Assembly: GCA_947627465.1 (NCBI GenBank)
Contig: CANQWD010000025.1
Span: forward strand, 1-40,546
Direction of reading: 5' to 3'
DNA: 40,546 nucleotides
Source: an uncultured Clostridia bacterium
GTDB taxonomy: Bacteria; Bacillota; Clostridia; Oscillospirales; Ruminococcaceae
A program made the position numbers and the translations under genes. The first letter of the stretch is position 1; each line of letters opens with the position of its first letter. The notes beneath the pieces are model-generated. The model was not told the origin of the DNA and did no database searches. It worked only from the letters and a program-made list of their open reading frames with translations. This document shows, one piece after another, positions 17,604-25,967 of the stretch.

Positions 17604-17632
17604 TTGACTTTTTGTGATAAATATGTTATAAT
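17604..17632 (+). promoter_or_regulatory. Sigma-A promoter of the N-terminal zinc-ribbon gene
   Basis: TTGACT (17604-17609) and TATAAT (17627-17632) are 17 bases apart. The bases around the -10 (AAATATGTTATAATAATAT) and the ATATTTAGGAGGAAA at the ribosome binding site are repeated ahead of the convergent gene at 18918. Confidence 0.85.
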
Positions 17633-17667
17633 AATATGAAATATAATATTTAGGAGGAAATATACTT

Positions 17668-18354
17668 ATGTTTTGTCCCTTTTGCGGAACTCAAAATGAT
17701 GACAACAGCACGTTCTGTTCGGGTTGTGGCGCGTCAATGAACAATGCCTCGGCGGCACAGACGGCGTCATCAATGCCGTCTCTTGAGCCTATGGGAACGA
17801 CCGAGCCGATTCAGTCCGCGCAGCCGAGCGTTAACGCTCAGCCGTCCCTTGAGCCGATGGGAGGTGTTCAGCCAAATACTCAGCAAGCGCAACAAGTGCA
17901 GCCTTCATTTGCTCAACAGCCGTTTGGTCAGCCGACCGCCAATCCCATGCCCGATTACGGTCAGCCGGTCGTGCCGCTGAAAAAATCCAAAAAAACGCCG
18001 ATAATTATTGCGTCCTGCATAGGCGCGGTCGTTGTGGCATTTATTATCGTTTTGTTTACGGTAATAATCCCGAACAGCGGTTTTTCGGGTAAACTTAAAC
18101 ATAAGTGGGAGGTCTCGCAAAACGGGGTGTCAATGATCTTCGACTTCAAGGAAAGCACTGCGTCCGTAAGCGGAATTTCCGTGCCGTTCACTTGGGAAAA
18201 CACGGGCGATAACCGCATTGAGCTTACCATTTCTTTGATGGGGCAGTCCTCATCGCAAGAGTTTGACGTTTCGTTTAGTTCGGACGGAAAGAGTATGACT
18301 TTGACGCAAGTAGATGATTTGTCATCTGCGCAGACTTTTACAAGGGTCGATTGA
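17668..18354 (+). CDS. Membrane protein with N-terminal zinc ribbon
   Basis: A 228-residue single-pass protein. Residues 3-20 form a zinc ribbon (CPFCG ... FCSGCG, ligands C3, C6, C17, C20). A Gln/Pro/Ser-rich linker with repeated SLEPMG words follows (about 25-105), then one transmembrane helix at about 113-133. A C-terminal outside domain of beta character contains FDFKESTASVSG and SMTLTQVDD and resembles small lipocalin-like or DUF-type beta domains. The function is not known. It faces a second zinc-ribbon membrane protein across a shared terminator. Confidence 0.88.
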   Translation: MFCPFCGTQNDDNSTFCSGCGASMNNASAAQTASSMPSLEPMGTTEPIQSAQPSVNAQPSLEPMGGVQPNTQQAQQVQPSFAQQPFGQPTANPMPDYGQPVVPLKKSKKTPIIIASCIGAVVVAFIIVLFTVIIPNSGFSGKLKHKWEVSQNGVSMIFDFKESTASVSGISVPFTWENTGDNRIELTISLMGQSSSQEFDVSFSSDGKSMTLTQVDDLSSAQTFTRVD

Positions 18355-18377
18355 TTTTCCGCGCTTTTCAAACAGAT

Positions 18378-18405
18378 AAAGCCCGCGCAAAACTGCGCGG
18401 GCTTT
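18378..18405. terminator. Bidirectional terminator between the two zinc-ribbon genes
   Basis: AAAGCCCGCGCA (18378-18389) and TGCGCGGGCTTT (18394-18405) form a perfect 12-bp stem with loop AAAC between convergent genes. T-tracts are modest on both sides. Confidence 0.88.
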
Positions 18406-18426
18406 GGCTTGTATTCGGTTTGATGA

Positions 18427-18918
18427 TTATTGCTTGGGTTTGCCGCATTTGGAACAGAAGCTTGCTCCGCTGACATTCTGTGTGCCGCAGGAAGCGCAGA
18501 ACCAAACGCCGTTTGCCGCGGGAGCAGCAGCCTGAGGAGCCGCGGGAGCTTGGGGTGCGGGAGCAACGGGTGCAACAGGAGCAACGGGTGCGGCAGCTTG
18601 GGGAGCCTGAGGTGCGTAGTTGTTTACAGGAGCTTGGGGCGCATAATTGTTTACGGGAGCCTGGGGCACGTAAGCGCCGGTCAACGGGGTTTCCGTAACG
18701 CCCGCTACTTTTTGTGCGACCGCCAGTACCACGCCGAGAATTATAAGATCGACCGCCAAATTGAACAGTCCCTCAAAGAGCGTTTGAACGCCCTGTCCGC
18801 CGCTCCATTTGAACGCCTGCACCATATCAATGATGTAAAATACAAACTTGTATGTGGCTGTTCCAAGGAATATCCACATGCTGCCCTTAGCGATTGCCGT
18901 GTTTAGCTTCTGAATCAT
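18427..18918 (-). CDS. Membrane protein with C-terminal zinc ribbon
   Basis: A 163-residue protein with the reverse order to its neighbour. Two hydrophobic helices lie at about 13-33 and 47-68. A Pro/Ala/Gln-rich linker with PVNNYAPQA repeats and VAPVAPVAP runs over about 80-135. A zinc ribbon is at the C-terminus (FCASCGTQN ... FCSKCG, about 140-160). The function is unknown; such zinc ribbons often serve as small protein-docking or sensing domains. The ATG at 18918 follows TAGGAGGAAA, and the promoter region is nearly identical to that of the convergent zinc-ribbon gene. Confidence 0.88.
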   Translation of the reverse strand: MIQKLNTAIAKGSMWIFLGTATYKFVFYIIDMVQAFKWSGGQGVQTLFEGLFNLAVDLIILGVVLAVAQKVAGVTETPLTGAYVPQAPVNNYAPQAPVNNYAPQAPQAAAPVAPVAPVAPAPQAPAAPQAAAPAANGVWFCASCGTQNVSGASFCSKCGKPKQ

Positions 18919-18968
18919 AATTTTCCTCCTAAATATGTAAATGTTCGTGACTTGTTCACTTAAATATT

Positions 18969-18997
18969 ATTATAACATATTTTTGCGGCATTGTCAA
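18969..18997 (-). promoter_or_regulatory. Sigma-A promoter of the C-terminal zinc-ribbon gene
   Basis: On the minus strand TTGACA (18997-18992) and TATAAT (18974-18969) are perfect boxes 17 bases apart. They are followed by a word shared with the promoter at 17604-17632. Confidence 0.88.
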
Positions 18998-19067
18998 GGG
19001 CTATTTGCACTATCCGCAGTACTTGCACGCTGTCAAGCCAATATCGTTTTCGGTGACGTATGGGGCG

Positions 19068-20198
19068 TCAATCAAATTCAAACGTCTGCCCACAGAGCGT
19101 TACGCTTACTATGTCATCGACGTTTACGGGGTATTTCCAATGCGGGAACATTGAATTTTCCGCTTTTTCAGCCATGCCAAAATCATCGTAACTAACAAGA
19201 GTGTTCCAGCCGTCGTCGTCAAATGCAGAGATATCTTTTTCCGTGCCGTCCTTGAATTTCACCCTAAAGGTTTCGTTTATAATTTTATCAAGTTCCTCGC
19301 TGTCCTCGTAGTCGATTTTTCCCATTTTTTCGCTGTCGTCCCATACGATATTTATCATAAGACCAAACGGCGAAACGGAGAGATAAGTGATCTTTCCCTC
19401 ACTCGCGCCGTCAACAGAGATCTTGGAGTTCGGCTCAATGGTCTTGGAGCTTGCGGACGTATCGAAATCAAAGGTTATTGAAAACTCGTCGTTGCTGCAG
19501 TCAATTTCCTTACCTATATAGGGGGCTTTGGCGCTGCGGCGGTAAAGCCCATGTGAGACAAGCTCCAAGGTTTTATCTTGAAGCGGTATGCTGTTGGCAA
19601 CCTCCGTGTAGCAGTGTGCGATATTTCCGTCCATACCCAGAAACTCGTTTTGTGAATAGCTGAAAGGATTTGGCTGATTGCCTTGTTTGCGATAAAATTC
19701 GGACAGCCATTCGGTGCGGTTGGAATCGGTTTGGTTCAAAAGCGCGCACCACTCCTCGCCGTCTTTAAGCTTGTGATCAAAATCCTTGTCAAAAACAATA
19801 TCGTACACGATAAACGCCGTGTATTTATCCGCTGTAACTCCTTTCAGCGCGATTTTATACTCTCCACAGTCTATAACGTCCGAAAGCTCCTTGCCGCGCA
19901 GGTTCTCGAAGCCGTATTCCGTAAAGTCTTTGTCGGCAGGCTGAAGCTCGTTTTTCTTGCCGAAAATGTTTTGCATAACGTTTGACATTGCGCCGGTGAG
20001 TTTCCAATCGTTCGCCGCCGATACGCCGACCGTAGTCGCGCAGAGGGCTGCGGCTATCAGCGCGGGAATAATTATGGTTTTCTTTTTATGTTTAATATTC
20101 ATGTTATCCGCCTTTCCCGTCAGAACCGCTTGAAGCAGTTCGTCGTCGCTCTTTTGGGGACATAGCTTGTCGTACATTGAATTATAATCGTTTTTCAT
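19068..20198 (-). CDS. DUF4179-type membrane anti-sigma factor
   Basis: A 376-residue protein with a short acidic cytoplasmic part (MKNDYNSMYDKLCPQKSDDELL), one transmembrane helix at about 42-62 (TIIIPALIAAALCATTVGVSA) and a large extracellular part. The segment just after the helix, with YGFENLRGKELSDVIDCGEYKIALKG (split around residue 95) and TAFIVYDIVFD, looks like the DUF4179 family often encoded next to ECF sigma factors. It starts at 20198, overlapping the sigma gene by 17 bases. The role as the membrane-bound partner of that sigma factor is inferred from family and position. Confidence 0.82.
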   Translation of the reverse strand: MKNDYNSMYDKLCPQKSDDELLQAVLTGKADNMNIKHKKKTIIIPALIAAALCATTVGVSAANDWKLTGAMSNVMQNIFGKKNELQPADKDFTEYGFENLRGKELSDVIDCGEYKIALKGVTADKYTAFIVYDIVFDKDFDHKLKDGEEWCALLNQTDSNRTEWLSEFYRKQGNQPNPFSYSQNEFLGMDGNIAHCYTEVANSIPLQDKTLELVSHGLYRRSAKAPYIGKEIDCSNDEFSITFDFDTSASSKTIEPNSKISVDGASEGKITYLSVSPFGLMINIVWDDSEKMGKIDYEDSEELDKIINETFRVKFKDGTEKDISAFDDDGWNTLVSYDDFGMAEKAENSMFPHWKYPVNVDDIVSVTLCGQTFEFD

Positions 20199-20676
20199 CG
20201 TAAATTCCCTCCCTTAAGAGCATTTTTTTCAATCTTTCACGCGCTCTCGCAAGCCTTGTCGTGATCGCCGAAACTTTCTCGCCCGTCATATCCGCTATTT
20301 CTTTTACAGAGTACCCCTCATAGTAGTACAAATGAATTGCGGCGCGGTATTTGGGCGGCAGTTTCGCGACTGTTTCCCATAAAGCGGTCTCATTTTCGGT
20401 AAAACCGTTATTTGCGGGAATGTTTTCATCAAGTTCGTCAGAACGCGTAAAACGCATTGATTTAAGTAAATTTTTTGAGAGATTGACCGTGACTTTGAAC
20501 AGCCACGCCTTGCAGTTTTCGGGAGCCTCAAACTCACCGTTGTAATCAAACAGTTTGCAGAATGCGTTCTGGCAAACGTCCTCAGCCTCAGCTTCGTTAT
20601 GTACGATACTTAAAGCAAGTCTGTAAACGGCTTTGTGAAACAGACCGATATAATGTTCCAGATCTGCGGCTGTCAT
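20182..20676 (-). CDS. ECF-type RNA polymerase sigma factor
   Basis: A 164-residue sigma factor with region 2 at about 8-70 (AVYRLALSIVHNEAEAEDVCQ) and region 4 at about 110-160 (PPKYRAAIHLYYYEGYSVKEIA ... ITTRLARARERLKKML, split at about residue 130). No region 3 is present. The start at 20676 follows AAAGGAGATGAG. It is paired with the DUF4179-type protein downstream by overlap. It is not close in sequence to the sigma factor at 10875. Confidence 0.92.
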   Translation of the reverse strand: MTAADLEHYIGLFHKAVYRLALSIVHNEAEAEDVCQNAFCKLFDYNGEFEAPENCKAWLFKVTVNLSKNLLKSMRFTRSDELDENIPANNGFTENETALWETVAKLPPKYRAAIHLYYYEGYSVKEIADMTGEKVSAITTRLARARERLKKMLLREGIYDEKRL

Positions 20677-20797
20677 TCTCTCATCTCCTTTAAAAGCGCT
20701 TTCGATTATAAGACAATCGGGAAAGGCGAAATGTCACGTATCTCCGAAAATTTTTTTAATTTCACGCGCCCTCTTTTACTAAATATAAATCATTTAT

Positions 20798-20826
20798 CTC
20801 TCCGCCCCGCACAGCGGGGCGGAGAG
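20798..20826. terminator. Strong GC hairpin upstream of the second sigma gene
   Basis: Perfect 13-bp arms CTCTCCGCCCCGC (20798-20810) and GCGGGGCGGAGAG (20814-20826) enclose ACA. No T-run follows on either strand, so it may act as a Rho-independent pause or as an mRNA end structure. Confidence 0.5.
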
Positions 20827-20856
20827 AACGAAAAACAAGTTTAATTACAGACTGAA

Positions 20857-20888
20857 ACGCGCCCCCAAATTCGGGAGCGCGTTTTTTT
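20857..20888. terminator. Terminator hairpin downstream of the AICAR transformylase gene
   Basis: ACGCGC (20857-20862) pairs with GCGCGT (20876-20881) with an inner CCCC/GGGA stack, followed by seven Ts on the plus strand. For the leftward gene ending at 20907 the T-run is short. It separates that gene from the sigma unit. Confidence 0.65.
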
Positions 20889-20906
20889 AATAACTGTCAA
20901 TTATAA

Positions 20907-22085
20907 TCAGTGGTGGAACAAGCGAATTCCCGTAAACGCCATTGCGATGCCGTATTTGTCGCACGTTTCGATAACGTTGTCGTCGCGGATAGAGCCGCCC
21001 GGCTGCGCGATAAACTCAACGCCGCTCCTGTGAGCACGCTCTATATTGTCGCCGAACGGGAAGAACGCGTCCGAACCCAAGGCAACGCCTTTCATCGTGT
21101 CGAGCCATTTTCTCTTTTCCTCGCGCGTGAACACCTCGGGCTTTACCTTGAATATACGCTGCCACTCGCCCTCCGCGAGAACGTCCATATAGTCCTCGCC
21201 GATGTAGAGGTCGATAGCGTTGTCACGGTCGGCGCGGCGAATGTCGTCCACAAACTGCAAATTCATAACTGTGGGCGATTGGCGCAAATACCAGTTGTCC
21301 GCTTTAGTGCCCGCAAGTCTCGTGCAGTGAATACGGCTCTGCTGACCCGCGCCGATACCGATAGCCTGTCCACCGCAAGCGTAAGCCACGGAATTGGACT
21401 GCGTGTATTTAAGCGTTATCATCGCGATAGCGAGGTCGTGGATAGCGCTTGTCGGTATCTCCTTGTTCTTGGTAGGTCTGTTCGCGAACAACTCATCGTT
21501 GATAACAAGTTCGTTTCTGCCTTGCTCGAACGTAATGCCGTAAACTTGCTTGCGCTCAATCGGGTCGGGAGTATAGTTCGGGTCTATTTTGATGATGTTG
21601 TAAGTGCCTTTGCGCTTGGATTTAAGAATTTCAAGCGCTTCGGGTTCGTAATCGGGAGCGATAACGCCGTCCGATACCTCGCGCTGAATGATTTTTGCGG
21701 TGGAAACGTCGCACTTGTCGGAAAGCGCGATAAAGTCGCCGTAGCTTGACATTCTGTCCGCGCCGCGCGCTCTCGCGTAAGCGCAAGCCAAAGGCGAAAG
21801 CTCACCGAGGTCGTCCACCCAGTAGATCTTAGCGAGAGTTTCCGTGAGCGGAAGTCCGATAGCCGCGCCCGCGGGAGAAACGTGTTTAAAGGACGTCGCC
21901 GCGGGATAACCCGTTGCTGCTTTCAATTCCTTGACAAGCTGCCAGCCGTTGAACGCGTCCATAAAGTTGATGTAGCCGGGCTTGCCGTTCAGCACCTCAA
22001 TGGGCAAGTCTTTACCGTTTTCCATAAAAATTCTCGACGGCTTTTGGTTGGGGTTGCAGCCGTACTTAAGTTCCAGTTCTGTCAT
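20907..22085 (-). CDS. Stand-alone AICAR transformylase (PurH C-terminal domain only)
   Basis: Transfers the formyl group of 10-formyl-tetrahydrofolate to AICAR, step nine of purine synthesis. The 392 residues cover the AICAR transformylase domain, with the catalytic Lys-His pair K67-H68 in SFKHVSPAG, the QSNSVAYACGGQAIGIGAGQQSR region (split at Gly) and the C-terminal AFTGIRLFHH. The N-terminal IMP cyclohydrolase domain of bifunctional PurH (about 510 residues) is missing, and no remnant of it lies upstream. A separate PurO-like cyclohydrolase is encoded at 23961. The ATG at 22085 follows TAGGAGGAAA. It lies beyond the terminator at 22385 and probably has its own promoter, which I could not pinpoint. 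Confidence 0.93.
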   Translation of the reverse strand: MTELELKYGCNPNQKPSRIFMENGKDLPIEVLNGKPGYINFMDAFNGWQLVKELKAATGYPAATSFKHVSPAGAAIGLPLTETLAKIYWVDDLGELSPLACAYARARGADRMSSYGDFIALSDKCDVSTAKIIQREVSDGVIAPDYEPEALEILKSKRKGTYNIIKIDPNYTPDPIERKQVYGITFEQGRNELVINDELFANRPTKNKEIPTSAIHDLAIAMITLKYTQSNSVAYACGGQAIGIGAGQQSRIHCTRLAGTKADNWYLRQSPTVMNLQFVDDIRRADRDNAIDLYIGEDYMDVLAEGEWQRIFKVKPEVFTREEKRKWLDTMKGVALGSDAFFPFGDNIERAHRSGVEFIAQPGGSIRDDNVIETCDKYGIAMAFTGIRLFHH

Positions 22086-22168
22086 AAAAATTTCCTCCTA
22101 TAATTACAGATATTTTTAAAACGGTTTTTCACCGTAAAATCTGCTAACAATTATTTCCAATATTCAAC

Positions 22169-22197
22169 TTGACAATTTTCCTCGGATATGCTATAAT
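22169..22197 (+). promoter_or_regulatory. Sigma-A promoter of the 47-residue gene
   Basis: TTGACA (22169-22174) and TATAAT (22192-22197) are perfect boxes 17 bases apart, 28 bases before the ATG at 22226. Confidence 0.88.
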
Positions 22198-22225
22198 GAC
22201 GTTATAAGGAAAAGAGGTGAGCCGA

Positions 22226-22369
22226 ATGTCACAAAAAACTCTAACCGTCGGCGATGTTATAGATAATATAAATTATCTCGAACGCGTAAAATCCACCGCG
22301 GACGACGCTGAAAAAGCAAAAATCGACGAGCTTATAGAAAAATTAAAGAGCATGGAAACAAGGTCATAA
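22226..22369 (+). CDS. Small helical protein of 47 residues, unknown
   Basis: A short gene on the strand opposite to the purine cluster. It begins MSQKTLTVGDVIDNINYLE and continues as a charged, helix-forming sequence ending in EKLKSMETRS. It has all the signs of a real gene: a perfect sigma-A promoter, an AAGAGGTGAG ribosome binding site eight bases before the ATG, and a terminator within 20 bases of the stop. I recognise no family. It runs away from the AICAR transformylase gene and toward the end of the immunity-like genes. Confidence 0.75.
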   Translation: MSQKTLTVGDVIDNINYLERVKSTADDAEKAKIDELIEKLKSMETRS

Positions 22370-22384
22370 ACCGTCATAATTTTC

Positions 22385-22412
22385 AAGGTATAAAGCCCGG
22401 GCTTTATGCCTT
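22385..22412. terminator. Bidirectional terminator ending both the small gene and the purine/accessory operon
   Basis: AAGGTATAAAGCC and the inverse GCTTTATGCCTT form a stem around CGG, followed by TTCTTT on the plus strand. It lies between the convergent small gene (stop 22369) and the minus-strand NTF2-like gene (stop 22432). Confidence 0.85.
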
Positions 22413-22431
22413 TTCTTTATTACAGGCAGCT

Positions 22432-22923
22432 TTAAATTTGACCTCTATGCCAAACACAATCGTATTCGCTCCACCAATTATGCGCGTCGATAAGCCATTT
22501 GTCGCCTTGCTTTATCAGCGTGAATTTATCCGCCCGCTCCTGTGAACTTCGCTTGCATCTGAACTCAATGACCGCTCTTTTCGGAGCGCTCATCTCAAAA
22601 GTAACCGTGCAATCCCTGCCGTCTATGCCCTTGAAATCCTCCTCGGCGAACGCATACAGTATCTCGGAATTAAGTGACATTCCATAGGGCTTCGCAAGCA
22701 GCTTTTCGGTGCATTTATCCTTGACTATCCCCCCGTAACGCTCGCGATACTCTGCAAACATATCACGGGTCTCGGAAAACCTTTTCTCCTCGAACAATTT
22801 CTTATCACGCGCGACAAACTCCCGTTCGAGAACGTTTATCTCGCGGAGCATACCAAAAAGAAATTCACAAAGCTCGGCTTGCATATTCTTGAATTTGTCG
22901 GCGGCTTGGTTGATAATTTCCAT
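22432..22923 (-). CDS. NTF2-fold immunity-like protein, paralogue B
   Basis: A 163-residue cytoplasmic protein with no signal peptide. It has a helical N-terminus (MEIINQAADKFKNMQAELCE) with a charged segment to about 65, then an alpha+beta domain ending in KQGDKWLIDAHNWW, the common close of NTF2-like folds. It is a clear paralogue of the gene just upstream, sharing the MEIIN-x-A-x-DKFK start and the DKWL-D ending. Such NTF2-like proteins are known as immunity proteins of polymorphic toxins, but no toxin is nearby. Last gene of the long operon. Confidence 0.7.
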   Translation of the reverse strand: MEIINQAADKFKNMQAELCEFLFGMLREINVLEREFVARDKKLFEEKRFSETRDMFAEYRERYGGIVKDKCTEKLLAKPYGMSLNSEILYAFAEEDFKGIDGRDCTVTFEMSAPKRAVIEFRCKRSSQERADKFTLIKQGDKWLIDAHNWWSEYDCVWHRGQI

Positions 22924-22931
22924 AATTCACC

Positions 22932-23429
22932 TCACCGAATACTGTCGGCGTACCACTTCTCGGGATCGCTTTCAAAACCGTAGTAAACCTCGTCGACAAG
23001 CCACTTGTCGTCCGCGTTTTTCAGCACGAATTTGTGCATTTGAAACGCGCCCTGAGAAAAGTGCGTTTCCACAACGGCTTTTTTAGCGGTTTTCATAATG
23101 AAATTCGCTTTGCACTCGCCATCGATATACGCATACTTCTGCGGGCTTCCATACGAACCGCCATACCGTTTTTTGAGAAGTTTATCGGTGCAGACGGGCT
23201 TCACAATTTCGCCGAGCCGCCGCTCGTACTCGTCCCAAAGCTCGTCCTCGCCCGGACCTACCTGATGTTTCGGGATACCAAGTTCTTCCTTTTTGCGTTT
23301 AAGTTCTTCGCCGCGCTCGAAAATCTCCTTTTCAAGTGTGTTTATCTGCCTTAACAAATCGAACAGAAAACCGCATATCTCGGCTTGCTTATCCTTGAAT
23401 TTGTCGCTTGCCACATTGATTATTTCCAT
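22932..23429 (-). CDS. NTF2-fold immunity-like protein, paralogue A
   Basis: A 165-residue paralogue of the next gene, eight bases away. It opens MEIINVASDKFKDKQAEICG, has a charged coiled stretch (EIFERGEELKRKKEEL, about 34-50) and ends in NADDKWLVDEVYYGFE. The domain order and length equal those of its partner while identity is moderate, so the duplication is not recent. A function as an immunity protein is inferred from fold resemblance and from the CbrC-family neighbour upstream. Confidence 0.7.
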   Translation of the reverse strand: MEIINVASDKFKDKQAEICGFLFDLLRQINTLEKEIFERGEELKRKKEELGIPKHQVGPGEDELWDEYERRLGEIVKPVCTDKLLKKRYGGSYGSPQKYAYIDGECKANFIMKTAKKAVVETHFSQGAFQMHKFVLKNADDKWLVDEVYYGFESDPEKWYADSIR

Positions 23430-23440
23430 AAACCCTCTCC

Positions 23441-24671
<1,231 letters not shown>

Positions 24672-24710
24672 TTTTGTTCCTCCTTATATTTAACGCGCTT
24701 TGCGCTTTAT

Positions 24711-25967
24711 TTACCCATTTACCGCTTTTTCAAGCTCCGTAGCCTTACCGTCCGTATCTTCGTTTGCGATTTTATCGTATGAATACGACTTGCCATTATA
24801 CGTTACCGCGCAGTTTTCGGCGTAAAGGAAACAATCCTCGCCCAGTTTATTTAAGCTGTCGGGAAGCTCCGCTTTTGTAAGCTGCGTACAGTCGCAGAAC
24901 GCGCCACCGCCGATTTCCGTAACTCCGTTCGGTATGGAAATTTCTTTCACGGCGTTATCTTTAAACGCGCCCTCGCCAATAATTCTCAAGCCCTCGGACA
25001 ACGTTATTTCCGAAAGACTATTGCACATCAAAAACGCATGGCCGCCGATTTTCTCAACGCTCTGCGGCAGAGTTATACGTTTCAGCGCGGCGCAGTTATA
25101 AAACGTCATTTTGGGGATTTCCTTAACGCCGTTCGGAATAACGACTTCTTCAAGTTTCGGGCACTCGCTTAAACATTCCTCACCGTTAAAATCCTCATTG
25201 ATTATCAACCCGCCGCCAAAAGAAAAACTCGTAAGCTCTGCGCATTCCGAAAACGCACGATAACCGATTTTAATTTCGGTATTTGGGAGTTTCACCGCCG
25301 TTATTCCGCTTTTGGCGAATGCGTAATCGCCTATTTCCTCAACGTTTTCGGGTATCTCGACATACTTTAAATTTTCACAGCCGTCGAACATAGAATCGCT
25401 TATCTTCTTTAAGTTCTGCGGCATTCTCACCTGCGTAAGGCTTTTGCAATTTATAAACAACCCCGAACGCGTTTCCTCTACGCCGTCCTCAAAATACGCT
25501 TTTTCAATATTATTACACGTAATAAAGGTGGTATCGGGGCACGCGGGAATGTTTACGTATTTTGCCGAACAATCCGAGAGTTTATACTTGCCAAGCGTAC
25601 TCGGAACGATTATCTCATCAACGTTAATATCGCGCAGAGTTACCTCTGCAACCTTTTTGCTCTCTATCGTATCGGGAATACGAATGTTTGTGCTGTCGCC
25701 CGTATATCCCGTAACCCTGACGATCTCTCCGTCAAGTTTATACTGCAATTCGCTCTGCGGAGTTTCGGGAATTTCGGGCAGAACGTCGAATATTTTCAGA
25801 TCCTTGTCGGGAGTTTTCTCGACCTCGGGAATACGTTCGGATATCTGTTGAGATGTTTGTTGAACGGGGCTTTCGGCAGCGGAATTTCCGCTTTGCGTCT
25901 TATTATTACATGCGGTAAACGTCAACACAATTGACGAGACGGCAAGCGCCGCGATAATTTTCCTCAT
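24711..25967 (-). CDS. BspA-like leucine-rich repeat lipoprotein 1
   Basis: A surface lipoprotein of 418 residues. The signal peptide ends in the lipobox TFTAC (Cys 20). A Pro/Glu-rich linker (about 40-75) leads to leucine-rich repeats of the BspA (LRR_5) type, seen in units such as VEEIGDYAFAKSGITAVKLP and VEKIGGHAFLMCNSLSEITL. Proteins of this type bind host or partner molecules on the cell surface. The ATG at 25967 overlaps the stop of the upstream paralogue in TAATG, after GGAGG, so the two are coupled. A 31-residue part of the linker is identical in both. Confidence 0.9.
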   Translation of the reverse strand: MRKIIAALAVSSIVLTFTACNNKTQSGNSAAESPVQQTSQQISERIPEVEKTPDKDLKIFDVLPEIPETPQSELQYKLDGEIVRVTGYTGDSTNIRIPDTIESKKVAEVTLRDINVDEIIVPSTLGKYKLSDCSAKYVNIPACPDTTFITCNNIEKAYFEDGVEETRSGLFINCKSLTQVRMPQNLKKISDSMFDGCENLKYVEIPENVEEIGDYAFAKSGITAVKLPNTEIKIGYRAFSECAELTSFSFGGGLIINEDFNGEECLSECPKLEEVVIPNGVKEIPKMTFYNCAALKRITLPQSVEKIGGHAFLMCNSLSEITLSEGLRIIGEGAFKDNAVKEISIPNGVTEIGGGAFCDCTQLTKAELPDSLNKLGEDCFLYAENCAVTYNGKSYSYDKIANEDTDGKATELEKAVNG

